A stretch of 64,000 nt of DNA, from NCBI RefSeq assembly GCF_003397585.1, contig NZ_QJUV01000001.1, forward strand, positions 496,001 through 560,000, in the 5' to 3' direction. The notes under the pieces are model-generated. The model was not told where the DNA came from, searched no databases, and was given only the letters and a program-made list of their open reading frames with translations. Source of the DNA: Gardnerella piotii. Lineage in GTDB: Bacteria; Actinomycetota; Actinomycetes; Actinomycetales; Bifidobacteriaceae. Below, piece after piece: positions 8,050 to 15,534 of this stretch; position 1 is the first letter of the stretch; each line of letters opens with the position of its first letter. Position numbers and translations under genes: made by a program.

Positions 8050-11000
8050 TTGAGCAAGTACGGTTACGATTTTGATTTGTTTGGCAATCCAGAAGCTGCC
8101 AGCGAGCAGAGCGATGCTACTATTAATGAAGTTTTCGACGAGCAGAGTGATGCTCCCATTGGCGATGCCTTCACTGGTGATGCTCTTATTAGTGATACCC
8201 CTATTAGTGATGCTCCTATTAATGAAGATATGACGAGCGAAGTTTCTGCTTCTACGGCGGCTTTCGATTTTTCCGCAAAATATTCAAATTCCGCACAATC
8301 TTCCCAAACAGCTCAATCTTCTGCCGCTGTCCAATACGCTCAAACATCCGCACAATCTTCCAACCTCCCCGAAATCAACCCTCAAACACTGTTAGAAGGC
8401 TTAAATCCCCAGCAATCCAAGGCAGTCCAATACACTGGCCCCGCGCTTTTAATCGGAGCTGGCGCAGGCAGCGGCAAAACACGTGTTCTTACGCGCCGAA
8501 TCGCGTGGATTTTGGCTAATCACAAAGCGTGGCCGAGCCAAATTCTTGCAATCACGTTTACAAACAAGGCGGCAGCGGAGATGCGCGAGCGCTTGGCGAG
8601 CTTAATCGGCAATAGTGCAAATAGCATGTGGGTCTCTACTTTCCATTCTGCTTGCGTTAAAATTCTTCGCGCTCATGGCGATTCAATCGGCTTAAAATCA
8701 GGCTTTTCTATCTATGATTCTTCCGATTGCGAGCGTCTTGTTAAAATCATTGCCTCCGAATTGAACATAGATATTAAAAAGTTTACGCCTAAACTTTTAT
8801 TGTCTAAGATATCTGATTTCAAAAATAATTTGGTTACATGGCAGGAAAATCTTAAAAATTACGCACCAGATTATAAGCCAGGCGCGTCTGTATCTGGCGC
8901 ATCTAGCTTTAATGCTGCTGGCAATGCCGATGCGCTTTACGCCGCTGTTTACGCGGAGTACCAAAATAGGCTTAGCGTTTCGAATGCTGTTGATTTTGAC
9001 GATCTGATTATGCTAACGGTTAAGCTTTTGCGCCAAAATCCGCAAGTTAGCGCGTATTACAAGCGAAAGTTCCGCTACATTTTGGTTGACGAGTATCAAG
9101 ATACAAATCACGCGCAATACGTTTTGATTCGCCAGCTTGCAGGTGTGGGTGATGCAGGTGTGGGTGATAATTCCGCAGTTCCACAAGTTTCCGCAGCTTC
9201 ACCAGATTTCGCAGCTTCACCAGATTCCACTCAACTTCCGCAATCTTCAATCACGGTTGTTGGCGATTCCGACCAGTCGATTTATGCTTTCCGCGGTGCA
9301 GATATTCGCAATATTCAAGACTTTGAGCAGGATTTTCCAAACGCTACAACAATTATGTTGGAGCAGAATTATCGCTCTACGCAAACCATTTTGGATGCTG
9401 CAAATGCTGTGATTTCTAACAACACTAATCGCAAGCCTAAAAAGTTGTGGACATCTTTAGGCAAAGGTTCGCCAATCGTCGGCTACGTAGCAGATAACGC
9501 GCAAGGCGAGGCAATGTGGGTTGCTCAAGAAATCGCGCGTTTGGCAAGTGAAGATGGCGTAAACTACTCGGATATTGCGATTATGTATCGCGCAAATTCG
9601 CAATCGCGTAGCTTAGAAGATGCGCTTATTAAGTCTGGCTTGCCTTATCAACTTGTTGGCGGAACTAAGTTCTACGAGCGCCGCGAAGTCAAAGATGCGC
9701 TTGCTTACTTGCAATCGATTGCAAACCCTGATGACGATGTTAATATGCGCCGAATTTTGAACGTTCCAAAGCGTGGTCTTGGAGCGCGTGCTGAGTCGCA
9801 GATTACGTCTTATGCAAAAGAAAATTCTATAAGTTTTTGGTCTGCTCTTAGTCAAATAGATAAGATTGCGGAGCAAATTGGTATTTCATCTAGAACTTTT
9901 AACGCGCTTAAGAGTTTTAGGGATCTTATGACTTCGCTTATTGACTTTATGAAAGCTAACGATTCCAAGCCTTCTAAGGTTGTAGAGAACGTGCTTAACG
10001 AAAGCGGATTGTTGCAAGATTTGCGAGAATCTAAGGACCCTCAAGATGAATTTAGAGTAGATAACTTGTCTCAATTGCAATCGGTTGCAGCCGAGTATGA
10101 GCAGAATACGCCTGATGCTAATGTTGCTGGTTTTTTGGAGACTACTGCTTTGGTTGCGGATTCGGATCAGCTTCCAGACCAGGGCGAAGATACTGGAAAA
10201 GTTACGCTTATGACGCTTCACACAGCTAAGGGCTTGGAGTATCCTGTTGTGTTTTTGACTGGAATGGAGCAAGGCACTTTCCCTCATTCGCGCTGTGTTG
10301 ACAATCAAAAGGAGCTTTGCGAGGAGCGTCGTCTTGCATACGTTGGCATAACTCGCGCTAAGAAGATTTTGTACGTTACTTGGGCAGCTGAGCGATCTCA
10401 ATGGGGAAAGTCTGCAGAGATGATTCAAAGCCAGTTTTTGGACGAGATTCCTGCGGATTTGATTTGCTGGAAGCGCACGGAAGCAGATGTTATGCGTGCT
10501 GGACTAAGGGGAGCAGGCAGAGATTTTGACCGTGATTTTGCTGGCGATTTTGCTGGCGATTTCTCCGACGATTTTGGCAACGACGGCGTTTGGGGTGACG
10601 ATTCGTACACAACTTACGGAGGCTCGAGTTACAGCGGATCTCGCTACAGCAAATCGCATTATGGCAGCTCGTATGGTTCTTCAAAGTCTTATGGCAAGTC
10701 GTATGGCTCAAAGTCGTATGGCTCTAGTTCGTATGGCAACTCATACGGCAAGTCTTATGGCAGCTCATACGGCAAGTCGTATGGCTCAAAATCTGGCAAA
10801 GTCACCACGCGAATCGCAAGAAAATCAAGCGCATCGTACCAGAGTCAATCGTCCACCTCAAATTTGCAATCGTCCGCATCGTCATTATCTTACAAAAAAC
10901 AAAGTTTGCAAGAAAAAGATAATCACCTAAACATCAACGATTTTCATGAAGGTGATAAAATTTCGCACGACACATACGGACTTGGAACTGTTCTTAAAAC

Positions 11001-11097
11001 ACAAGACAAGGGCAGAAACTCGATTATTACAGTTGACTTTGGATCGGATGGCGTAAAGCGACTTATGCTAAGAGTTGCACCAATCGAGAAATTGTAA
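8050..11097 (+). CDS. UvrD/PcrA-type superfamily 1 DNA helicase
   Basis: An ATP-dependent 3'-5' DNA helicase for repair and replication restart. Helicase motifs run in order: LNPQQSKAV (Q), GAGAGSGKT (about residue 136), TFTNKAA, DEYQDT, GDSDQSIYAFRGA, QNYRST, TLHTAKGLEYP, YVGITRAKK. The last 45 residues (HDTYGLGTV...) form the Tudor-like RNA-polymerase-binding tail of PcrA. Three low-complexity parts are unusual: an N-terminal extension of about 110 residues with ISD/APIN repeats, an insertion before the GDSDQS motif, and a Ser/Tyr/Gly/Lys stretch (SYGKSYGS units) before the tail. I chose TTG 8050, eight bases after GGGGGAG; TTG 8026 would add eight residues but lacks a ribosome binding site. 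Confidence 0.93.
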   Translation: MSKYGYDFDLFGNPEAASEQSDATINEVFDEQSDAPIGDAFTGDALISDTPISDAPINEDMTSEVSASTAAFDFSAKYSNSAQSSQTAQSSAAVQYAQTSAQSSNLPEINPQTLLEGLNPQQSKAVQYTGPALLIGAGAGSGKTRVLTRRIAWILANHKAWPSQILAITFTNKAAAEMRERLASLIGNSANSMWVSTFHSACVKILRAHGDSIGLKSGFSIYDSSDCERLVKIIASELNIDIKKFTPKLLLSKISDFKNNLVTWQENLKNYAPDYKPGASVSGASSFNAAGNADALYAAVYAEYQNRLSVSNAVDFDDLIMLTVKLLRQNPQVSAYYKRKFRYILVDEYQDTNHAQYVLIRQLAGVGDAGVGDNSAVPQVSAASPDFAASPDSTQLPQSSITVVGDSDQSIYAFRGADIRNIQDFEQDFPNATTIMLEQNYRSTQTILDAANAVISNNTNRKPKKLWTSLGKGSPIVGYVADNAQGEAMWVAQEIARLASEDGVNYSDIAIMYRANSQSRSLEDALIKSGLPYQLVGGTKFYERREVKDALAYLQSIANPDDDVNMRRILNVPKRGLGARAESQITSYAKENSISFWSALSQIDKIAEQIGISSRTFNALKSFRDLMTSLIDFMKANDSKPSKVVENVLNESGLLQDLRESKDPQDEFRVDNLSQLQSVAAEYEQNTPDANVAGFLETTALVADSDQLPDQGEDTGKVTLMTLHTAKGLEYPVVFLTGMEQGTFPHSRCVDNQKELCEERRLAYVGITRAKKILYVTWAAERSQWGKSAEMIQSQFLDEIPADLICWKRTEADVMRAGLRGAGRDFDRDFAGDFAGDFSDDFGNDGVWGDDSYTTYGGSSYSGSRYSKSHYGSSYGSSKSYGKSYGSKSYGSSSYGNSYGKSYGSSYGKSYGSKSGKVTTRIARKSSASYQSQSSTSNLQSSASSLSYKKQSLQEKDNHLNINDFHEGDKISHDTYGLGTVLKTQDKGRNSIITVDFGSDGVKRLMLRVAPIEKL

Positions 11098-11117
11098 AAT
11101 TGTAAAATTGTAAAATT
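11091..11117. repeat. 8-bp tandem repeat spanning the helicase stop codon
   Basis: ATTGTAAA occurs three times in a row from 11091, the first copy containing the stop TAA (11095-11097). It runs into a TTTTT tract. See the finding on stop-spanning duplications. Confidence 0.8.
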
Positions 11118-11524
11118 TTTCGTTTTATAGATGTTGTATGCAAAATAATACAACCTTATTGAAGATTACTTTAAATTGTTAATTGTGATGTTGTTATAAC
11201 TAGTGCGTGATTATATACACTAAAACAAAATATTCAAGACTTGTTTTCTATTAAGCTATACGAAAAAATATAAAAGTAGGAAAATATAAGTGTAAGAAAA
11301 ATATAAGCGCAAGAAGAATAAAAGTAAAAAAGAATAAAAGTAAAAACTGCAAATGTGTAAGATTTGTGACTCAAGGGGAAGTCGATTAAGTTCTGAATCT
11401 TTGCAGTTGTATTTATACGAGATTTAAAAGGCGTGGCGCTTGCAAACGTGAGTGCCGTAAAGCGTGTTGCATTAAAGAAAAGCAACACTAAAAAATAATA
11501 ACTAGTTTTAATGAGGTATTTATT
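11118..11524. other. A+T-rich intergenic region, no gene seen
   Basis: About 400 bp of A+T-rich sequence with purine-rich low-complexity stretches (repeated AAGAATAAAAGTAAAA near 11310-11345). A minus-strand frame at 11234-11488 is hydrophobic only because of T-rich codons and has no ribosome binding site, so I do not call it. Confidence 0.5.
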
Positions 11525-11959
11525 ATGAAGAACAAATTATTCGCATCGCTTCATGCAATTGTGTTTGGAATTCTTATTGCTATAGCGCCATTGACATTTG
11601 CAAAACCATGCTCAACTGGTGGAATGCACAAAATGTCTAAAATGGCTAAAATGCCTATGATGATGCAACCTATGGCATGCTACTACACAAGCCGCGTGGC
11701 TATTGGAATTGGCGTAGTTATTGCGATTTTAGGCATTATTGCACTATTTGTTAAAGAGCGCGTTCGCGCTGGCTTAAATATTGCTGTAATCGCTAGCTCT
11801 CTGCTTATGATCGCTACTACAACATTCCTTATTGGTGTTTGCAAAAGCCCAATGATGCATTGCGCATCTGTTATGCGTCCAACGTTGATTGTGTTATCTG
11901 TACTCGCGTTGGTGTTTGCATCTGTTAGCGTGTATCTTGACACTAAATCTGCTCGCTAG
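11525..11959 (+). CDS. DUF4418 family membrane protein
   Basis: A 144-residue membrane protein of the DUF4418 family, function unknown. About four hydrophobic segments are visible: one at the N-terminus, then about residues 58-78, 85-102 and 120-137. The first outer loop is rich in Met, Cys and His (CSTGG, HKMSKMAKM, MMMQPMACYY), and a second loop has GVCKSPMMHCASVM, so metal binding is conceivable but unproven. It lies 21 bp before an FtsX-like permease and an ABC ATPase; this three-gene arrangement recurs in Gram-positive genomes and suggests one export complex. Confidence 0.8.
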   Translation: MKNKLFASLHAIVFGILIAIAPLTFAKPCSTGGMHKMSKMAKMPMMMQPMACYYTSRVAIGIGVVIAILGIIALFVKERVRAGLNIAVIASSLLMIATTTFLIGVCKSPMMHCASVMRPTLIVLSVLALVFASVSVYLDTKSAR

Positions 11960-11980
11960 TGCGCATCTAAGTAATTTACT

Positions 11981-13192
11981 ATGCGAACTATTACATTAAA
12001 GCGATTGCCGCTAGAAAACCTAAAGCAAAAGCCGCTAAGAACCGCCGCGTTAATCGTGGTTTCCGCGTGCTTAGCTGCAGTGTTTTTTGGCGGCTCGCTA
12101 ATCTCCCTGAATCTTTCAAACGGCCTAAATAGTATGCGCGCTCGCCTTGGCGCGGATATTATGGTGATTCCGCAAAATACTTACAATCGTGCGGAAGCGT
12201 TGCTTACTAATGGCGGATCTAGCACGTTTTATTTTACGAATAATATTGAGGATTTTGTACGAAAATCAAAAGGCGTTGAAAAAGCAAGCGTACAAACTTA
12301 CATATCTTCTTTATCTGCTGGATGCTGCGCGGAAAAGCTGCAAATCATAGGTTTTGACCCTACGAGTGACTTTGTAATTGCGCCATGGATTTATTCGCAA
12401 CACAAAAGCGAGCTTAAAAAAGGGCAGATGATTGCAGGCGCAAACGTGCTTGTGTCTTACCAAAACACGGTTCGCTTGTATGGGCACGAATGGCCGATTG
12501 TTGCGCAACTTGCTAAAACGGGCACTAGCTTAGATAACTCGGTGTTTGTAAACAGAGACACGATTCCAGCGGTTGTTAAGTATTCGTCGAAAGTTGGGCA
12601 CACTGCGATTCCTGCAAAATACGCGCGCAAGGCCGTTAGTGCGGTTCTTGTAAAAGTGCGTAAGGGTTTTAGCGCTAAGAGCGTTGCGGAAAATATTCGT
12701 AAAACTAGCGGAATTAAAAGCCTTGGAATGGTTTTTCCTGGCGGAATTACCGAGCAGACTAAAAAGAGCTTAGAGGTGCTAAACAAGGCGATTTTCCTTG
12801 GCGTTTTTGCGTTTTGGGCTGTGGGCGTGCTGATTCTTGTGTGCGTTTTTGCGGCATCTACATCGGAGCGCAAGAGGGAATTTGCTTCATTGAGGATTTT
12901 GGGCGCAAATAAGCGCATGCTTTTTGGCATGATTTCGCGTGAATCTGCTGTGATTGGCGTTGCAGGCGGCGTGATTGGTGTTGCGTTTGCTTCGCTTATT
13001 TTGTTCCCATACAATATTGCGATTTCTAGTCAGTTGCAATTGCCGTATTTGGAGTCGAATGTTTGGCTTGTGTGCGCGCTTGCTGCGATTTCTGTAGCGT
13101 TTTCGCTCGCTAGTGTTTTGGTAACTTCTGCGATTATTGTGGGGCGAATCGCAAGCAGGGAAGCGTATTTGACTTTAAGAGATGGCGAGTGA
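11981..13192 (+). CDS. FtsX-like (MacB-type) ABC transporter permease
   Basis: A 403-residue permease with the MacB/FtsX layout: one N-terminal membrane helix (about residues 22-45), a large extracytoplasmic domain of about 220 residues (MacB_PCD type, with MRARLGADIMVIP), then three C-terminal helices containing the FtsX core (EFASLRILGANKRMLFGMI). Such permeases work mechanically across the membrane with a cognate ATPase rather than as classical importers. Its last 11 bp overlap the ATPase gene, so the two are probably translationally coupled. No clear ribosome binding site precedes ATG 11981. Substrate unknown. Confidence 0.88.
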   Translation: MRTITLKRLPLENLKQKPLRTAALIVVSACLAAVFFGGSLISLNLSNGLNSMRARLGADIMVIPQNTYNRAEALLTNGGSSTFYFTNNIEDFVRKSKGVEKASVQTYISSLSAGCCAEKLQIIGFDPTSDFVIAPWIYSQHKSELKKGQMIAGANVLVSYQNTVRLYGHEWPIVAQLAKTGTSLDNSVFVNRDTIPAVVKYSSKVGHTAIPAKYARKAVSAVLVKVRKGFSAKSVAENIRKTSGIKSLGMVFPGGITEQTKKSLEVLNKAIFLGVFAFWAVGVLILVCVFAASTSERKREFASLRILGANKRMLFGMISRESAVIGVAGGVIGVAFASLILFPYNIAISSQLQLPYLESNVWLVCALAAISVAFSLASVLVTSAIIVGRIASREAYLTLRDGE

Positions 13193-13979
13193 AGTGGCGA
13201 GCGATATGGCAAAAAAAGTAATTGGCAACGATTTAGGCGATTCAGTTAATTCAGTCGATTCAGTCGTAAATCTTAAAAATGTTACTCGCGAATTTAAGCG
13301 CAAAAATCGCAAGTTTATTGCTGTAGATAATGTTGATTTTTCGCTTAAAGCTGGCGATTTTGTTGCGATTGTTGGCAAGTCTGGAAATGGAAAGTCAACT
13401 CTATTAAACATGATTGCAGGGCTTCTAAAGCCTACTCGTGGAAGCGTTACGATTTTTGGATGCAATATTTCGCTTCCTTCTATAAGCGACGAGCAAACTT
13501 CTGCGATTCGCGCAAAAAACATTGGTTTTGTTACGCAATCGCAAACGCTTCTTGCTAATTTGAATGTGCTAGATAATGTTATTTTGCCTGTTATGATTGC
13601 GCGCACATCTTCTAAGCGAGTAGACGATTCAGCGCAAAAGCTTGAGCTGAATGATTATGCTAGTTTGACTTCACGCGCTATGGATTTGCTTAAGCGACTT
13701 AACGTGGACGATCTTGCGCATTGCTATCCGCGCGAGCTTTCTGGCGGAGAAATGCGTCGCGTTATGATTGCGCGCGCTTTGATTAATAAGCCGCGTTTGT
13801 TGATTTTGGACGAGCCTACTGGCGATTTGGATTCGCAAAATACTCAAACTGTTGTGTCTTTGCTGCGCGATTGTGCGGCTTCTGGCGCGGCTGTTTTAGT
13901 GGTTACTCACGATGAGTCAGTTGCTGCAAGCGCTGACTGTGTTTACACAATGGACTCTGGCGTGCTTCGCGCAAAATGA
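13182..13979 (+). CDS. LolD/MacB-type ABC transporter ATP-binding protein
   Basis: The 265-residue nucleotide-binding subunit partnering the preceding permease. It has Walker A GKSGNGKST, the signature ELSGGEMRRVMIARAL, Walker B LLILDEPTGDLD and the switch His in VVTHDES. It overlaps the permease stop; ATG 13182 lies inside the permease's last codons, and an alternative ATG at 13206 would remove eight residues. Near its N-terminus DSVNSVDSVV reflects a short in-frame duplication (GATTCAGT). Most similar by architecture to lipoprotein or peptide export ATPases; substrate not determinable. Confidence 0.9.
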   Translation: MASEVASDMAKKVIGNDLGDSVNSVDSVVNLKNVTREFKRKNRKFIAVDNVDFSLKAGDFVAIVGKSGNGKSTLLNMIAGLLKPTRGSVTIFGCNISLPSISDEQTSAIRAKNIGFVTQSQTLLANLNVLDNVILPVMIARTSSKRVDDSAQKLELNDYASLTSRAMDLLKRLNVDDLAHCYPRELSGGEMRRVMIARALINKPRLLILDEPTGDLDSQNTQTVVSLLRDCAASGAAVLVVTHDESVAASADCVYTMDSGVLRAK

Positions 13980-13989
13980 TGATGTTGAG

Positions 13990-14232
13990 GCGAGCGCAAC
14001 TATCTACAGTGCGGAGTAGTATAGGAAACGATGCCTATTTTCGTAGGCATTATCTGGAGCCTTAGCCCATCAGTGGGTCGGCGCGCAAGAATTATGGCGT
14101 TATTTCAGCGTTTTAATGCTTTCGCGTTCGTGTGTTTACACGAAGAAGCACTGGAGAGGCCGGCTCAGCGTGAATAATCGTAAAAGTTTGGTTCACGTTC
14201 CGTTCAGATAACGACAGAATAAAGGATTAGTA
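13990..14232 (+). promoter_or_regulatory. Structured 5' leader of rpsD
   Basis: About 240 nt before rpsD contain perfect hairpins: ATGCCTA-ttttcg-TAGGCAT (14031-14050) and TTCGTGT-gttt-ACACGAA (14127-14144). Other G+C-rich blocks (GCCCATCAGTGGGTCGGC; GAGAGGCCGGCTCAGCG) can also pair. S4 autoregulates by binding its mRNA leader in other bacteria; that this leader is an S4 target is an inference. Confidence 0.5.
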
Positions 14233-14859
14233 ATGACTAATATTCAGCGTTCTCGCCGTCAGGTGCGTCTTTCTCGCGCCCTCGGCATCGCTTTGACCCC
14301 AAAGGCTCAGCGTATTTTCGAGAAGCGTCCATATGCTCCAGGTGAGCACGGCCGCACTCGTCGTCGTACCGAGTCCGATTACGCAGTACGTCTTCGCGAG
14401 AAGCAGCGTCTTCGCGCTCAGTACGGTCTTTCCGAGAAGCAGCTTCGTGCAGCTTACGAAAAGGGTACGCACACTGCAGGTCAGACTGGTGACGCAATGC
14501 TCACCGATTTGGAAACCCGTCTTGACGCTTTGGTTTTGCGCGCAGGTTTTGCTCGTACAACCGCTCAAGCTCGCCAGTTTGTTGTGCATCGTCACATCTT
14601 GGTAGATGGCAATCTTGTTGATCGCCCATCCTACCGTGTTAAGCCAGGCCAGACCATTCAGGTTCGCGCTAAGAGCCAGACAATGGTGCCATTCCAGATG
14701 GCTGCGGAAGGCGTTCATCGCGACGTTTTGCCAGCAGTTCCTGGTTACCTCGATGTGAATCTTGCCTCTTTGAAGGCTACTTTGACTCGTAAGCCGGAAG
14801 TTGATCAGATTCCAGTTGAAGTCAACATCCAGTACGTCGTCGAGTACTACGCTCGCTAA
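14233..14859 (+). CDS. rpsD: 30S ribosomal protein S4
   Basis: Primary 16S rRNA-binding protein that nucleates 30S assembly. The 208-residue protein has the normal actinobacterial length, with the S4 N-terminal domain (RSRRQVRLSRALG, ERRPYAPGEHG-like region) and a C-terminal S4 RNA-binding domain (LETRLDALVLRAGFA, HRHILVDGNLV). It uses a more biased codon set than its neighbours, as expected for a highly expressed gene. It stands alone here with its own leader and a terminator after it. Confidence 0.98.
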   Translation: MTNIQRSRRQVRLSRALGIALTPKAQRIFEKRPYAPGEHGRTRRRTESDYAVRLREKQRLRAQYGLSEKQLRAAYEKGTHTAGQTGDAMLTDLETRLDALVLRAGFARTTAQARQFVVHRHILVDGNLVDRPSYRVKPGQTIQVRAKSQTMVPFQMAAEGVHRDVLPAVPGYLDVNLASLKATLTRKPEVDQIPVEVNIQYVVEYYAR

Positions 14860-14890
14860 ATTCTGGATTTCATTCTTAAGGACATACCGC

Positions 14891-14934
14891 TTGACCCCTG
14901 CTGTGCATTGCATAGTGGGGGTCAATGCGTTTTG
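14891..14934 (+). terminator. Rho-independent terminator of rpsD
   Basis: Stem TTGACCCC (14891-14898) pairs with GGGGTCAA (14918-14925) and is followed by TGCGTTTT. It lies 32 bp after the rpsD stop. Confidence 0.75.
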
Positions 14935-14955
14935 CTTGCGATTTTTGCTGTAATT

Positions 14956-15061
14956 TTGCCCGTGTTTGTTTACGTATTGGGTCAAATGGTAAACAAAAGC
15001 AGGAACGATTGCCCGTGTTTGTTCCTTTTTTGGTCAAATGGTAAACAAAAGCAGGAAGCTG
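14956..15061. repeat. Tandem 53-bp hairpin repeat downstream of rpsD
   Basis: Two direct copies start at 14956 and 15009. Both contain TTGCCCGTGTTTGTT, a TTGG-TCAAATGG core and TAAACAAAAGCAGGAA. Within copy 1, GTTTGTTTAC pairs with GTAAACAAA. Layout and period resemble the unrelated-sequence array at 6937. Confidence 0.75.
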
Positions 15062-15411
15062 TAGTGCGCTTGCATAAAAGCAATCTGAGTTATGCTAAAA
15101 GCTGGTTACGTGTTGGTGAGCATTAACTTTTGTTAGGGAAGGGTCGCAAGCAACCGAACATTATGCAACAAAACACTTTAATAATAAAACAAAATCACAT
15201 ATAATCATTACAACAATGCCCGTTATGTTACAAAATATAACATTGTGCGAGTGTTGAATCAGAAAATATATAATAGATAACTAAGCGTCTAAAGCGTGTT
15301 ATTAAGATATAAAAGAATATACAAAAGAATAAAAGAAGATACAAAATACAAGTAAAACAGAATACGCAATAAAAAGAAGACTAGAGAGTAGAAGAGACGA
15401 TGGAGTCAAAG
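15062..15411. other. Intergenic region upstream of galT
   Basis: A+T-rich. It contains a possible -10 TATAAT near 15200 and an interrupted inverted repeat (CAATG/CATTG outside GTTAT/ATAAC, 15214-15245) that could be an operator. No RNA gene is seen. Confidence 0.4.
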
Positions 15412-15534
15412 ATGTCTCAACAAAATACCAAAGCGAATGCGCTAAAAGCACAACAACTTGCCGCATGCGCAATCAACAAACACGCAAAAGACGCGCTAAA
15501 CAATAACACTTTTGAAGGGGTGGTCTTGTGGTAG
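15412..15534 (+). CDS. Putative 40-residue leader peptide overlapping galT
   Basis: A small ORF (MSQQNTKANALKAQQLA start) with GGAG six bases before its ATG. Its stop TAG (15532-15534) overlaps the galT GTG start by 7 bp, in a different frame. It is hydrophilic with no recognised domain. The overlap suggests translational coupling to galT; it could also be chance, since no homologue is known to me. An upstream in-frame ATG at 15400 lacks a ribosome binding site. Confidence 0.4.
   Translation: MSQQNTKANALKAQQLAACAINKHAKDALNNNTFEGVVLW

Noticed and set aside
11234-11488. 84-codon minus-strand frame that looks hydrophobic
   Set aside because: Composition follows from A+T-rich low-complexity DNA; no ribosome binding site or conserved motif.
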